A stretch of DNA of 64,000 nucleotides from Ceriagrion tenellum (lineage: Eukaryota > Arthropoda > Insecta > Odonata > Coenagrionidae): NCBI GenBank assembly GCA_963169105.1, contig OY720643.1:81203696-81267695 (forward strand). The letters run 5' to 3'. This document shows, in pieces, positions 47,187 to 60,230 of this stretch (positions are counted from its first letter, which is position 1; each line of letters begins with the position of its first letter). The notes beneath the pieces were generated by a model, which did not search any database, was not told the DNA's origin, and saw nothing but the letters and a program-made list of their open reading frames with translations. The translations under genes and the position numbers were made by a program.

Positions 47187-50100
47187 TGTTACGAATTACA
47201 GCACAATATTGAAAGGCATGACAAATTTAAGTATTTAACTCATTTTCAAGTAGTTACCATTTAGGCAAGTTAAATTAAGGTATATTGACCTTCCCAAACA
47301 CATTTATATCATTTTATCCCTCATACTCGTTTCTACCAATTACAGAACTTTGTACGGATACCTATGTCACTCACAGAATCAAGTAATTAAATAAAAAAAG
47401 AGAATCATAGATGCCTTAGCAAGCGAAACCTATGTCGTAATTAATATCGTACTTGTGGAGTATTCTCAATTTTGAGATTCATCAGTGATCAAGAAAAAGA
47501 GCTAACAAATGATACGTAAAACGCACTCAGATGTTAGCGCTATCAGCGCCTGTAGTACAAACGTTATGGCATCAAGGAATAAGTCACAGGATTTCAATGA
47601 ATACCTCATATATTGCTGACAATTTCAGTAAAAATATCTGAAATCCCTGTATAATCGGAAGGACGAGAAATAGAGCATTGTTCCCGACAATTTTATCCAA
47701 GTTAAACGTAAAAGAAAATCCTCTTGGCACGAGTTCATTCTCCGACTGAAGTTCAAGTGTAAGATCATGTCAATGCCAAAAGGATTTATGTCTAAAAAAA
47801 AAATGACTTCAGACAAATAGCGCAATTTAGAGCCTGTATCTCAATTATTTTTCTGATGAAATAACAATCCATTCAATTATATAAGATATCTTTAAATGTC
47901 AGTCAATTTTCAAACCAAACGGATGGATTGATGAAGTAAGTTAAATTTATACATGAAAATGACTTAAAAGATTTTGAGTTGTTATCTTGAGACTTTGAGT
48001 AAACTCTGATTAATTGGGAGAAAATATAACTTTTAACGGAAGTAATATGGGCCCGAAATGATTTTTTTATTTATAAAATTTAGGTTATTTCCCGTTTGTG
48101 GTATTTGTTTTGCCATATCATTGATTTTCAAACACATCAATTCACGCATTTACATATTTGGGCACTCGTCTATACATCCTCTTCAACGACCAATGTAAAA
48201 ATTGAGGTCTTAAACCCTAAAATTTCCAAAATTCCTAAAGTCCTCACACAACAACGGCCCAGAAGAAACAAGGTATCGTATGGATGAGAAATGAAAGCGA
48301 AGCGGCAAAACATCGACAATTCACGCACTTTCCATAGCTTAACATAATCCGAGCATCAAATATCCTCCCTAATGTTCAGCGACATCAGGATTATAAGTTA
48401 AGAGCCAACTGGGCCTCCCAAAGGTCACAAATTTGTCACCTCAAATGTAGTCGTTAATCCATTATCCGTAATTTAAATTACCCTAATTTTATTGCGATGG
48501 ATTTGAACGTTTTACAGAACTGTCGGTTGACAATGGCGAGACGACATTAATTGCTATTGATGCAACGACCACACTGACCATTTCGAAAGTCGTAAGGAAA
48601 CAAGAAACCTAAAAATCCACCAAGAATATTAACGCAACTAAACTGAGAGAGCTGGTCAGATAGTCAGCATGAGTATAGATGCTATTCAACCCTATTGACT
48701 ACCGCATTACACCAAAAACCAAAATAATAATTTAAATAAATGTTTCATTAACCATACGATACAAAATTTTCACTATGTACCTTTACCAAGTTTACACCGA
48801 ATGCTAGGTACGATTTTTGCATGAAATTATTGGACATTTCCAAACCCTAGATTTTCCAACTCATCTCACAAATTAGATAGAAAAAAAATAATGTAACGCT
48901 TAGGTGAAACCATGGATAGATAAGACGAATCTGGCAAATAAACTCATAATTAATGCATAAAATAAGAAAACCATCCATCCATATGAATTAAGGTACTTCC
49001 AATCTGTGGTCGGCCCGAAAATCCTGAGTAATTTAAATAAAGGGTATGATAGATCTATCAGCAGCTTTCAGCAAATAGGGTAACTTTAAAAGAGAAATGA
49101 TGACATTAACAAGTAATCTCATAGATAACACTAGGCTACCAAAAATTAAACAACCAGAGGGGGAAAAAAAGCAAAAATCGTCGGATTGAGAACAGATATG
49201 ATCATCTCACACACGTACAGACTGGATCAGGGTATATTAGAATAGTATACTGAATAAACTATAAATATCTTTCAGAATAGTACGGCCAAGGGAGACTGGT
49301 AACAGGAGGTACAGAGCAACTTACAAGAAATTGGAAAGCACCCGGTCGCATATACGGCTTGTAATGTGTAAATTGGATACAGATATATTGTATCCAATTG
49401 TATCATGCCTCCGCAAAGATCCAGAGCTAAATATTGCGTGCTTATCACTCGGTTGAAGGAAAGATCCACTGTTATAGAAGCCACACCAAGGCACATCATT
49501 TTCTTAATTTGACTCGGAAGTTCCAGAAGTATAATGGCGGGGGCCGAGGAAGATTCAGGGAACCCTCAAATAACGATACCGGACCTCGGTACTCCAGCGT
49601 ATGATCCAGCGTATGATCCTAAAACAAACAACCGAGTTTGCAATTAATAGATTTATTACGTAACTGTCGTCAAATTATAAAATGGCTGTGCCGACAAAAT
49701 TGCCTTCATGAAATAAAAATGTCCGATATTTTCCCAGGATTGGTCTTTTCCCTTGTCCCAGAAGTATTAGGCGAGATCTGGTGGAATTTTAACATAATGA
49801 AAAACAACAATGACATTTTTCCTCAAATAAATTAATTTATATAAATCTAGGCGTCAAATATCTTTATAATGATGTACTTCATAGAAGCCAAGGTCAAATG
49901 GAATTTACTTTACTTGAGGAGTAATGATATTTCGTCTTTTTCTTTCTCCCGAAAATTCGTTTCGAAAAATCTAATTTCGATCGACCCATGCTTTGGGAAA
50001 TCATAATAAGTTAACCTAATTCACATGCCGCGCATTGCTTATCGCTTTAACCATATCAGTCCTGACACAATCAATTCTAAAAGGAATATACCATTGAAAT

Positions 50101-50389
50101 TATGATCCATAGAACACACTTCAACGAATCTAGGTTGACAAAAATCAACAATGTAACACAAATATCCGCATCGAAGTTCGGATTTGATGTTTACAATTCA
50201 GCAGGTCGATCAATAATAACTTTCGTACCTACCACACCCGCCAAAGAGGAGTATCCCCATCCCCTGCACAGTCTCAAGACGTTTCCGAGGCCAAACACGA
50301 GCCGAATGTTTGCGTAAGGAGAAGAGTCGCGGTCGTCGCTTTTATCACCCACGGGTACGCATTCCCCCGGAAAAGTTATCGGAGCCCAG
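47187..50389. other. Gene-free AT-rich DNA
   Basis: ORFs of at most 75 codons without motifs. No repeats could be paired. Confidence 0.5.
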
Positions 50390-50800
50390 GTGCGCCGTAA
50401 TTGTTAGCGATTCACTTCTTTTCTCGCCGCCGCGCCGGTGAAGAACCAACGCCAACTGCGGAGGAGGAGGAAGAGGCGAAGGCAGGAGGTGGCAAAGAAA
50501 AGCATGGGAGCGTGTTGAGTTTACGCACCCGTAAGAGAGAGGAAGGGAGAGAGGGGAGAATGAGGGATTGGAAAACTTTTGGGTGGCTTTGGAAGAAGGA
50601 ATGGGAGTCGATCATCGCTTTCGGAGGAAAATGGAAAAGCCTTGGGAGAAAGGGAGAAAGGGAGAGAGGGGGGGGGAGCGAAGGCTTGCGAAAGTGGTAA
50701 GATTGGCCCCATTAAGTATTTCCGCGGGGGCAGGGGTTGAAGTGAGAAAGAAAGGAAGGCGGAGTAAGCAAGGTGGGGCCAAAAAAGAGGCAGGGCATAT
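50390..50800. repeat. GAG/GGA-rich low-complexity, G-rich patch
   Basis: GGAGGAGGAGGAAGAGG near 50460 and a run of nine G near 50670. Guanine runs of this kind could form quadruplex DNA. The overlapping ORFs on both strands (up to 122 codons) follow from the composition. Confidence 0.6.
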
Positions 50801-53800
50801 CGAAATTTTAGCATCGCATTTCGATAGACAAATTACACCAATAAAAGGGACGAGACGAGCATCCTATTCCATCAAAAATCGAACGATATCCAATTGCAAG
50901 AGAAAAAAGGAGAGGGAAAAGGACAAAGGTGATTGAACATCAACCACTATTATATTATACGAGATCTTTAGTGTCAATCAGGTTTTTTTTACAATAAATA
51001 TTGACGCGTGGAAAGAAGAAAATTTTTATATGTATCAGTTTGGAGATTCATCACTTATATTTTGACGCTTCAATCAGCCATAGATTTATAATGGGTAGTA
51101 ACTATACCGCCCATGTCATACGGAAACTCGCCATATTTAATTTTTTCGAATGATCCAAGCCAATTGCATAGCCCCCGAGCCCCAAACAACCCCCAACATT
51201 GTCCTCCCATCAGCTATGTTACACCTACTGCTGGCTCGTCAAACCAAATCAGACGGATATAAGCAGCTGAAATGAAATTACTAACGAAGCTTGGCCAGCT
51301 ACACTCACTACGGCCATATACAAAGAAGTGACAACCGCAAAGAAACAATAGTCCTAGTCATCATCAAGAATATTGGAAAATACTCTAACAAATGGTATAA
51401 ATATATGGGACGGGTTTTGAAGAGATCCATTAACTGACATATATACCATTTGGGAAAAGAGCTCGTGGACGACTTTAAATAGCGAATGAGGGACCACCTC
51501 ATGAACTGATGTTGAACAGGTCAAAGGGGTTGATTCTGATGAGTTATCGGTAACTACCATGACCAAACTACACCAATTTTCGAAAGATAACGAATTGAAA
51601 CACATGTCCCGCGATTACATCACGTAACATATTACATTATGATACATGACAATGCTGAACATGGCATTCACACCGGCTCTTCTTGCCTTGAGTTTTGAGG
51701 GCTTGATGTCTATTCCCAGCCTCTACATAACCACGATCTCCACTTCACGCCTCATTCTCTCAGCTCCCGACTCATGCCTCCACATAAGTTATTCCTCTTA
51801 AATGATGTTGTATGATGTATAAAACAGAGCTATACTTCTAGTTTACATTTCTCATTGACTAGCTCCGGAAAATTCAGAAAGTGATTTATTTCTCTGAATA
51901 AATTAGATAAAAGACAGCATGATACCCAGTATTTCAAGTGGAGAAATGCTCTGTATTTTTAACGAATATGAAATTTTAGAAATGAGGACGAGAATATGCC
52001 ATGGGCGCTTGAGATGTAGATGTGGAGGAGAATGGAGAAAGTATAGTGACAGAAAAGGAAAGATAAACGAAGAATTGCTTGACTTGGTGGGTAAGTACAG
52101 GTAGTCTCGATGGTAAAAAAAATCCAGCGTCATAGCCAAGACTCATTTCGTCTGCGGCCAGATGGAACATCTTAAAATATGCATAATGGCTCGTACAATA
52201 ATAACCAAAGTAATTCTATATTCTTCTTGTACTTAAAGTTTGCACAATTTGGAAAATATAATGGACATTTTTTGCTTCTATAATATTGTTCTTCGCAGTT
52301 TACAGTAACCCTAAAAAATAAAACTATAATCAGAATAAAATTCATGAAATATATTCCTAATTGCTAAGCCAAAAATTTAACCCAGGCTTAAAACTGGAGT
52401 TTTTTGACCCAGGATAACGAACTAATTAAACAATATTCGTTTAGAATACGGAATTTTCTCACCCAACACTTACAAAAGCAATTGACAGAAGACAAACGCG
52501 TGGTCTGTTAGTAGCGAATGGTAGAAATGCACGAAAGGGATCCATACACTGCTACACTACTACACAAACACAGCTGATGACTAAATAAACCAAACAGATG
52601 AATTATAGAATAGTGCAGGCATGATTTAACAACCTTTCAGTATTCAATAATGGTCTTTGACTGAAACTTCCTCATTCAAAAAAGAAACCTGACAATAGAT
52701 TTGAATGAATCCCACGCAAGAATCATTGAGGAGTCTCAAAATTCCTTACAAACAAAGATACGAGTATAAACTGCCTCATAGAGAAAAGTTCATGTAAAAG
52801 AAATACGCAGAGGAAATTGTGATGAGCCTCAATTCCATTGTCTAGTAAAAGAATGCTCATAATCGTCTTAAGTCTGGATGAAAATGGGAAGAAAAGGATA
52901 CGTTTTTAGCTTTAGAACTACATTTCGTAAAACTAATAGAACTTTCGTTTCCTGTTTCCTTTGTTTCCATTAATGTTTCCTAAACCATGTCATAATAAGC
53001 GAATACTTTCCGTTAAACTTAAACCAAATACCTACTTTAACCGCATAAAGAGTCATGAGGAGAATAAGGTCAATATGAATAATCAAATAAAATTTTATTG
53101 TTTTTAAGAGAGATTTATAACATTTGTGATTTCAGCAATAACCGTCAAGATGCAAAGGATTAAACTTTAAAAATGAAATTTATTATTGTAGTTACTACTA
53201 AACATAGTTCATAACGATAAATTTTAACAATACCCAATTCGCGCCCTGGGTGTCGCCCATACAGTAGATAGCAATAGGTGCAAGGTCAAAACGTAATTAC
53301 CTAATAGCGGATACAATCGAATATGTATCAAATGCAGGTCGAATGATATGACAGATAATTACTAGGCGATTTTTACTTTACCTTCCGGGCTTTTTGAGAT
53401 TGGTTCAATCGTGATTGCGAAAAAGGCGAGGGCCAATGTTCTTTTAATCAATAATAATGGGTCAAAGCGTGGTCTAACATGACGACATATTGCGTGATCT
53501 TAATTATCCTCTTGCCCCGAGCGGTTAAAGCGAGGAATGTGATCTTTCCCACGGAAACATAGACCCAACTTGCTTTTTTAGTGAAAGGACGAGCTCACAT
53601 TCTAGTACTTTTTACAAAAATCTCTATTTCCTCAAATACCTTAAATGGCATTTTGAAATGAATATCCTTTTAATTAATGAAATGTCTGTAAGAACTACTT
53701 TATGTAGTTTTATAATAACACGCATAAAAATTATGCATATACAGTACGTCAATAAAAAATTTCTTGAAATTTTGGACCATGCATGGGGATATTCAAGCAT

Positions 53801-53870
53801 GATTCCCGGTTAAGTTTGAAGATTTATTTATTCTCTGCTAAGGTACACACCGATATATTCAGCACTGTAA
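50801..53870. other. Gene-free AT-rich DNA
   Basis: ORFs of at most 83 codons. No recognisable domain or repeat. Confidence 0.5.
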
Positions 53871-54576
53871 AGTCAATTGAGGTTTTTTTCACGGCTGGTA
53901 TTGCAAGAGAGATTTAGATTTTACCTTTGTAATTCCCACAGAAACATATACTTCAATAGAAAGCAATAGCCTTGATAATTCCAGGCTACAACACTTTCTA
54001 TGACAATTGTCAATTGAATTGAAAATTGACAATAAAGTCAATTGAGGTTTTTTTCACGGCTGGTATTGCAAGAGAGATTTAGATTTTACCTTTGTAATTC
54101 CCACAGAAACATATACTTCAATAGAAAGCAATAGCCTTGATAATTCCAGGCTACAACACTTTCTATGACAATTGTCAATTGAATTGAAAATTGACAATAA
54201 AGTCAATTGAGGTTTTTTTCACGGCTGGTATTGCAAGAGAGATTTAGATTTTACCTTTGTAATTCCCACAGAAACATATACTTCAATAGAAAGCAATAGC
54301 CTTGATAATTCCAGGCTACAACACTTTTGTATAGTGTATAAAGCCTTGAATCCCTGAGATATCCTCGAAAATGAATGCGTTACAGAATAGTCAATTGAGG
54401 TTTTTTTCACGGCTGGTATTGCAAGAGAGATTTAGATTTTACCTTTGTAATTCCCACAGAAACATATACTTCAATAGAAAGCAATAGCCTTGATAATTCC
54501 AGGCTACAACACTTTTGTATAGTGTATAAAGCCTTGAATCCCTGAGATATCCTCGAAAATGAATGCGTTACAGAAT
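53871..54576 (+). repeat. Two-type tandem repeat A-A-B-B
   Basis: Four units begin AGTCAATTGAGG at 53871, 54036, 54201 and 54389. Units 1-2 are 165 bp (type A), units 3-4 are 188 bp (type B). All share about 130 bp, then switch to one of two alternative 3' ends. The A end contains a partly palindromic ATTGTCAATT...AAAATTGACAAT. The B end continues GTATAGTGTATAAAGCC and terminates in CGTTACAGAAT. Units of the same type appear identical. Non-coding. Confidence 0.95.
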
Positions 54577-54624
54577 AGTTATGTTGTAATATAATTATCC
54601 TCGTTATGTCTGATCATCAAAATA

Positions 54625-54815
54625 TAATATCTGGTTTCTAAGAAGCATTAGGATCGACTGTACTTAAAATCTCCCTCGACTCTTAAAAAAACTGGGTTTT
54701 CACTACACTCCATGGTGGCACGGTAGCATGAATATTTAATAATAGCACGGTAGCATAAACTCTTAAAGCTAACTCTGATATTGCACATAATTTCCAAGGT
54801 TTAAAAACATCCTTT
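54625..54815 (+). repeat. Local duplication, copy 1
   Basis: TGGTTTCTAAG, ATCGACT, CACTACACT(C/T)CA and GGCACGGTA, then AAACTCTTA(A/G)AGCTAAC, recur in the same order in 56085-56480. Copy 1 additionally repeats GCACGGTAGCAT internally (54718 and 54746). Confidence 0.55.
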
Positions 54816-55577
54816 CCAAGTCTCTCTTATTTTCAAATTCCAGTTATCATTGATGGATTAACTAGTCCAATTTTCATGTCTCCCCATCGTTTCAAACAAT
54901 GGCCGTACTTTCGAGGAACATTATTTTTGTTGTCACCCCACATCGGTTGGACGGGTTACGCTCAAAGTCATTGGGTGCGAATTTATGCCTGTTCCAAAAT
55001 TAACCATATGCATCTTTTCAGAAGCCGCAAGCGGATTTAGTAGTTGATGGCAACCACGGATGGAAGATGTCGCCTAAGGGAACGACCGTGAGAGATCAAT
55101 ATGGAGCACCAAGACCCTAGCAGCAGTACTGAATCAACTGCCTAATGGAGTAAACGGATACCCATTTACCTCTACACTACGCTCCCTTGTGCGATCTGAA
55201 TATGCTTAAAGAGATACATTACGTACAGAAGGAGGTTACACTGTAGTTCAAAATTGAATCTCAAGCTTCAAGTCTAACATACTTCTTCATTAGTCATTGA
55301 TAACTGGGATACGTGCCAAAATCAGTCGCAGTATAATTGGCTTCGCTTCCGCCTTCGCCTTTCCTGTTTTTTGTTTCATTTCTGAGAAGGAGACAGTTAA
55401 TCAAAGAACAAAATATTTTTTGCTAGTTTACTAATCAAGAAAGTCTCGAGCCTCCAAAATAAAGGACTTTTAAAGCGAATTCGCCAAAGTTTTCAAATGA
55501 TGACACTTAACTTGGACACTTTTCACTGGTAGTAAGACGTTTTTATTATAATTTTTTTCTAATATTTCATAATTTAT

Positions 55578-55940
55578 CATGTCCTGATCCTCTGAAATTA
55601 ATACCTCTTTATGTACCTGCTATTAGAACTCTTAACACCGAGGCATTCCATGGGATTTGTATAGTGGAGACTGCATGTGCAATGGTCTTTTGGCAAGAAA
55701 AATTAGAGGAATATATGCTTCCTTCATCTGAAGATATATTTCATTTTCACTGGAAGGTTTTAAAAATAAATTGAAGATATCATTATGAAAAACGTACAAT
55801 TATTGTTATTTTATAACTTTTGATGTTTGTATTTCATTTTTAAGTGTGGATAATATTAATGTACTGCTATTGTTCTTTAAAAGTTTGTATTATTGGGTAG
55901 CTTCCCGCATTCTGAAATAAATAAATAAAGAAAAGTCAAT
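55578..55940 (+). mobile_element. Probable LINE 3' end (degenerate)
   Basis: An open plus-strand frame of about 65 codons without ATG, starting at about 55579, reads P-L-Y-V-P-A-I-R-T, then a decayed L-W-N-x-L-P-like zone, and ends at TGA before 55775. About 150 nt later comes GAAATAAATAAATAAAG, a LINE-like repeat tail. The pattern parallels the better preserved end at 16281-16893. Weak. Confidence 0.35.
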
Positions 55941-56084
55941 TAATGTGATTCCATGGGCCCCTACTTCTTTAGCGGGTTCCATTTCGTTTTGATAATACGT
56001 CTCCACCCATTCAAATCTTATTCGAGAGGCGCCATACGGTCGAAGTATTCTCATTTCATTTAAGCTGCTAAACAAATGACATTT

Positions 56085-56480
56085 GGTTTCTAAGGGGCAT
56101 AAGGTTCGACTGTCGTACTAATATCTTTCTCAAACCTCCCATTATTTGTCATTTCATTTTCCTCAGAAGGAGCAGCGATACTATTTACAAACGAAAATAA
56201 GCCGACCTGAAGCTACCACCTGTATGAGAAGTGAAACTTGAAGTGGAGTGAAGTGAAGAAGTGAAGAGTACTTGTATATAAAAGGCAATGGAACACGAAA
56301 GTTAAGTAAAATAATGAACAGAGCTCTCGGAAACCTAAAGAATATATGTATCGACTCCTAAAACACTGGATTATCACTACACTTCAGGGAGGCACGGTAA
56401 TATTAGAAAAGAGCTAAACTCTTAGAGCTAACACTAGTATTGTGCACTATTCCCCAAGTTAAAAATCATATTTTTTAAGA
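56085..56480 (+). repeat. Local duplication, copy 2
   Basis: The 5' piece (56085-56130) and 3' piece (56345-56480) match 54625-54815 in order. About 215 bp of unrelated DNA lies between them, so the copy is interrupted. Confidence 0.5.
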
Positions 56481-57585
56481 GCAATAAACTTCATGGATAT
56501 TTAACAAATAAAACAACATATACAATCTTAATTCTGCTGGCTGTTTACATCTTAACCATTTCTAACTTTTAAGATCAGAAGTACTTGACATTTATGACGA
56601 GCCTCATTAACCTAGTATGCTATCGACCTTGATTGGACATAATTTTTATTACCTTTTTCATTTAAAAATCATACTTATCGCAGAATTGTATATATATAAA
56701 TGGTATGGAGACTGTATAGGTGGATAATTCTTTTGTTGTTGAACTTCTGTATCGGGTTTTTAGCCTAGAAGTTACAAGAGACTAATCCTAGGGTTACCTA
56801 ATTAGATATTCTCCCTCTACTGGAAAAATTTATGTGTTCTATATACGAGGTGAGAACTTATAACACAGAATTAGTAAAATATTTAATTTTGAAAATTACA
56901 TGCATAAACGAAAGTAAAGGGAAGAAACACATATCTGATAGATGTTGCAACTGTCAACTGTCGGTGGTGCCAACAAACGAAGACTGCTTGAATCAAAACT
57001 TAAAATAAAAATAATTTGTATTTTTTTATTTAAGTTTTTGGAGTTCTCTAAACTATACATACATATTGTTCATGCATATTAGCGTCGTGCATGCTTACTT
57101 ATACACAGTTTATAACAAATGTACACAACTCGACACAAAAATTTACTATGGTAAATGATTTTCAATCAACTTCAGAAAAGTATCCTTGAACTATGCTGAC
57201 CTTGTAGGACCGAAAATACATCTAAAAATACGCGACATTTAAATTGAGTCTTATTTAAACCGTGCGTCATATGATATCACCGCCGATCTGACACAGAAAG
57301 TAGTATTTCATCGCGAGATGTCTCCCGTGAAGCTCATGAAATATAGTCGGGGACGTTAATTCCCATGAATGACCGAAGATCATGTCGGCCATTCCTTAAT
57401 ATCGATCCTTCTAGATAACACTCTTCAAAAAAAAGACGAGGAAAAAAATAGTAGCTGGGATCGGGCGTTTCGGTAAAAAAAAGAAAACCTGTGCCGGCTT
57501 TCCTTTTGGAAACCAGACAAGAGTAACAGTCGATGAAAAAATGAGAGAGTGTCAAGGTTTTATGATTTTAAAATATAAAATTGTA
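56481..57585. other. Gene-free AT-rich DNA
   Basis: No ORF above 73 codons and no repeat pairing. Confidence 0.5.
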
Positions 57586-57800
57586 GCGCTTTGAATCGTT
57601 CGGGAGTATGGCGGGAGAGTGGGGAGACTGAGGGTAGAGTGGGGGACGCGTGACAAGGTTTGCATGGCGGGCGTATGTCCATCAGCTTGGACGCGAGATA
57701 AGATAATGCTGGCACGCCACGCGGGAGGGGAAAAAGCCGACCTGGAAGGGAGAGAGTTGGCGCGCTATTAAACGGGACTGGTGGCGGAGAGATACGAAGC
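57586..57800. other. GC-rich patch
   Basis: G-rich on the plus strand with several CG dinucleotides. The minus-strand 80-codon frame is Pro/Ser-rich and probably compositional. Confidence 0.4.
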
Positions 57801-58254
57801 AAGATACACGAGAGAGGAAAAGACTAAAAGAAAAAAAATGCGATCAGTTGGAGAGTTGCGGTGAGGGGAAGAAAGTGGGATACGACATGACATCAGAACA
57901 AAAAAAACCCTGGCGCAAGGAACACCTGGGTGCTAAGCCATTGGCAAAAAATATACACCCGCAAGCATCGCTAATACTGCGCTGCTCTATCAGAATTAAA
58001 ATCTTAACGAAGTGAAGGCCTAATCCTATCGAAAACAAGGACAGAACTTAAGGAAATCAAAGGAGGTATGAGATTTTTACAGCGAGAAAAATCATTATCC
58101 TGACTGCGATCCTTCCCCGGCTTTCCGAATTGGTGCTATGCGTTTTTAATAGTTATGCTACACATTCGTTAAATAAAAATAAAAATTTTGTTTTAAATTA
58201 AAAGACATGGACTCTCCAAAGAAGGCGCAAGTCTAAACCCAACCGATCCTGAGC

Positions 58255-58586
58255 CAGTCTTACCGGGGATCAGGTTGATGTGGTGGCTTGAGTACTGGCT
58301 AACCACAAAGGCGGCAAGGGTTCAAATCCCTACAGAGGAAGATGTTTCTCAGAGGATACCCGATCCCTACTTGAGTGTCTTGCAGAGGGCACTTCAAGTA
58401 CAGCACTCCGTCTGTCGGATGAGACGTTAAGCAGTCGTCCCCTTGGCGCCTTTTGTTAAGAGTTTCGCAAATGCCGACGCCGGGTTTCTATCCACCCTTC
58501 CTCCCTTACCTATCCCCTATGGCGCAAATGACCTTAGCTGTCTGTCGCCTCCCCAAAAACCCAATCCAATCCAAGTCAGTCTTACC
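58255..58586 (+). repeat. tRNA-derived SINE, copy C (most complete), 10-bp TSD
   Basis: CAGTCTTACC flanks the element at 58255-58264 and 58577-58586. The head has an A box (TGGTGGCTTGAGTACTGGC) and a perfect B box (GGGTTCAAATCCC) with normal tRNA-like spacing. The core is GCACTCCGTCTGTCGGATGA, GACGTTAAGC. The 3' part is CCGGGTTTCTATCCACC and the tail CCAATCCAATCC. This copy serves as the reference for copies A (7985) and B (25770). Confidence 0.93.
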
Positions 58587-59884
58587 AAATACCCCTACCA
58601 CTGGGAGTTCAGAGATTTTATAATGCTCCAGCAGTAGCGCAGTAATACATTGCGTAACGCTGAAGTTGTTGGGTGCTGGATGCGGTGAAGTGTCTGCCCT
58701 TCTAAGTCCGAGGTGACATAAGTTCATGTAGAATAGCAATTAAGCGCCATGCACGCAGAGTATTCAAAAGCCCAAACGTATCCCATTTAGCATTCATTTA
58801 CCCGCAGAAGCTGATTTAAGTAACCCTTCTGGTCCTAATATCGCCCTGAGTGAATCTTCCGAGAGCTTTCGGGAGGGCCGCAAACGAGCCGTTATGAGCA
58901 GCTTTTTTACACGGCACTTATTCTGGTGCCTTCTGTAAAATTAACAACGCATCAAACCCAAAATTGAGTTCTAAATATCTCGTATGATTCCTTTCATACG
59001 ACCAAAACCTCGGTCATAATTTTAAACTGGCGCATGCACAGAAGTTCCTAAGATTATTTATATTATCCATACATATATAATAGAATCGTTTTGTATTATG
59101 CATTAGCTCCCTAATTCCATTATCTTCCACAATTTTACGGGAGCTACTTTGGCGCAGGAGTACGTGTCACAAGTACTGGAAAACTGACAAAATACGATTT
59201 AGCACCACTTCAGGACGAAATACGTTTTCCTTATTAAAACCCCGACATCGGAATTTCCTTGAAGCATTCTACTTGCCAGCGATTGGAAGTTATGAGCGGG
59301 TCCCGGAGGCAAATGTATTTCCGAGCTGATTTCAGTTTCCATTACTAAAAAAGGTGCGCGAATTCATCGAAATCCTTAACATCTTAGGATTGATACAATA
59401 TTCAACACCTGAATTTACTTAATAACCAGTAATTAACTGTGTATCTCGCATGATGGCTTTAAATATAAAAATTGTCACCCCTTTTCCCTTCAGAGTGGCG
59501 ATTATCAAGAAATACCCAAAATCGATGCCAAACAAAAAGGAAATAGGATAAAGCTGAAATAGGATGTGCGTCATTGCATTAATAGTTCACAAAAAAAATA
59601 AGAGCCTCAGTAGGTGACCAAGAAAAATATTAGCTTCACCCCGAATGTTTTGGCGCGCCTATCCAAAATATTCTATTCTTCTCGTCGTTAAACACAAGTT
59701 AGCTCACATAAAAATTTCCCTCTCACATTTCATTGCAAGCTCAGTTGTCTTCTTCCTTAGCAACCAACGACACCAGGTGTACTTGAATACTTTTGCGAGG
59801 CAACAATCTATTGAAGATATGATGAATGAACAGAGAAGGTAAAGCATCAGGTAAAATAAGGCGAATCGAAAAAGAAAATTGACA
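58587..59884. other. Gene-free DNA
   Basis: No supported gene. ORFs of at most 77 codons. Confidence 0.45.
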
Positions 59885-60230
59885 ACATTCCTCAGTTTTA
59901 AGAAACCATTCGACAAGTTTCCTCACAAACAACTCCCGTTCAAATTACAATCATTTCGCAATCGCAAGCAAAAGTAGTTATAGATGGCCCTTTCTTTGAT
60001 AAGGTCAAAGTGACTTCCGGTGCTCCACAAGGAAGCGTGATCGGCACTCTCAAATTCAATATTTATGCATATACACTCAGTTCTCGAGTAAGCAATAAAC
60101 GTAGATTATTTGCAGACGACGATAAGGCGGCGATTTTTGTATGTTTAAGAAGGATGACTGGACAAGTGTTGCTAAAGAAACTGCGATTATTGCTTGGACA
60201 AGAAATCGCAAGGTTACCAGTGATGTAACA
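59885..60230 (+). mobile_element. LINE reverse-transcriptase core fragment
   Basis: The plus-strand translation in shifting frames gives K-P-F-D-K-F-P-H-K-Q-L (the A-F-D-x-V-x-H motif), V-V-I-D-G-P-F-F-D-K-V-K-V, then S-G-A-P-Q-G-S-V-I-G and L-F-A-D-D with the catalytic FADD at 60109-60120. These are RT motifs 3 to 5 of jockey/CR1/L2-like LINEs. No 3' end or tail is present, unlike the other LINE copies, and it is a different, more diverged family. Inactive. Confidence 0.85.

Noticed and set aside
49638..49835. 65-codon frame with W-L-C-R-x-x-C-L suggestive of a transposase N-terminus
   Set aside because: No paired cysteines upstream and no DDE-type catalytic residues downstream. The resemblance is too weak.
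53871..54576. CRISPR-like array
   Set aside because: Units of 165-188 bp with long shared parts and no short-repeat/spacer structure, in a eukaryotic context. Ordinary tandem repeat.
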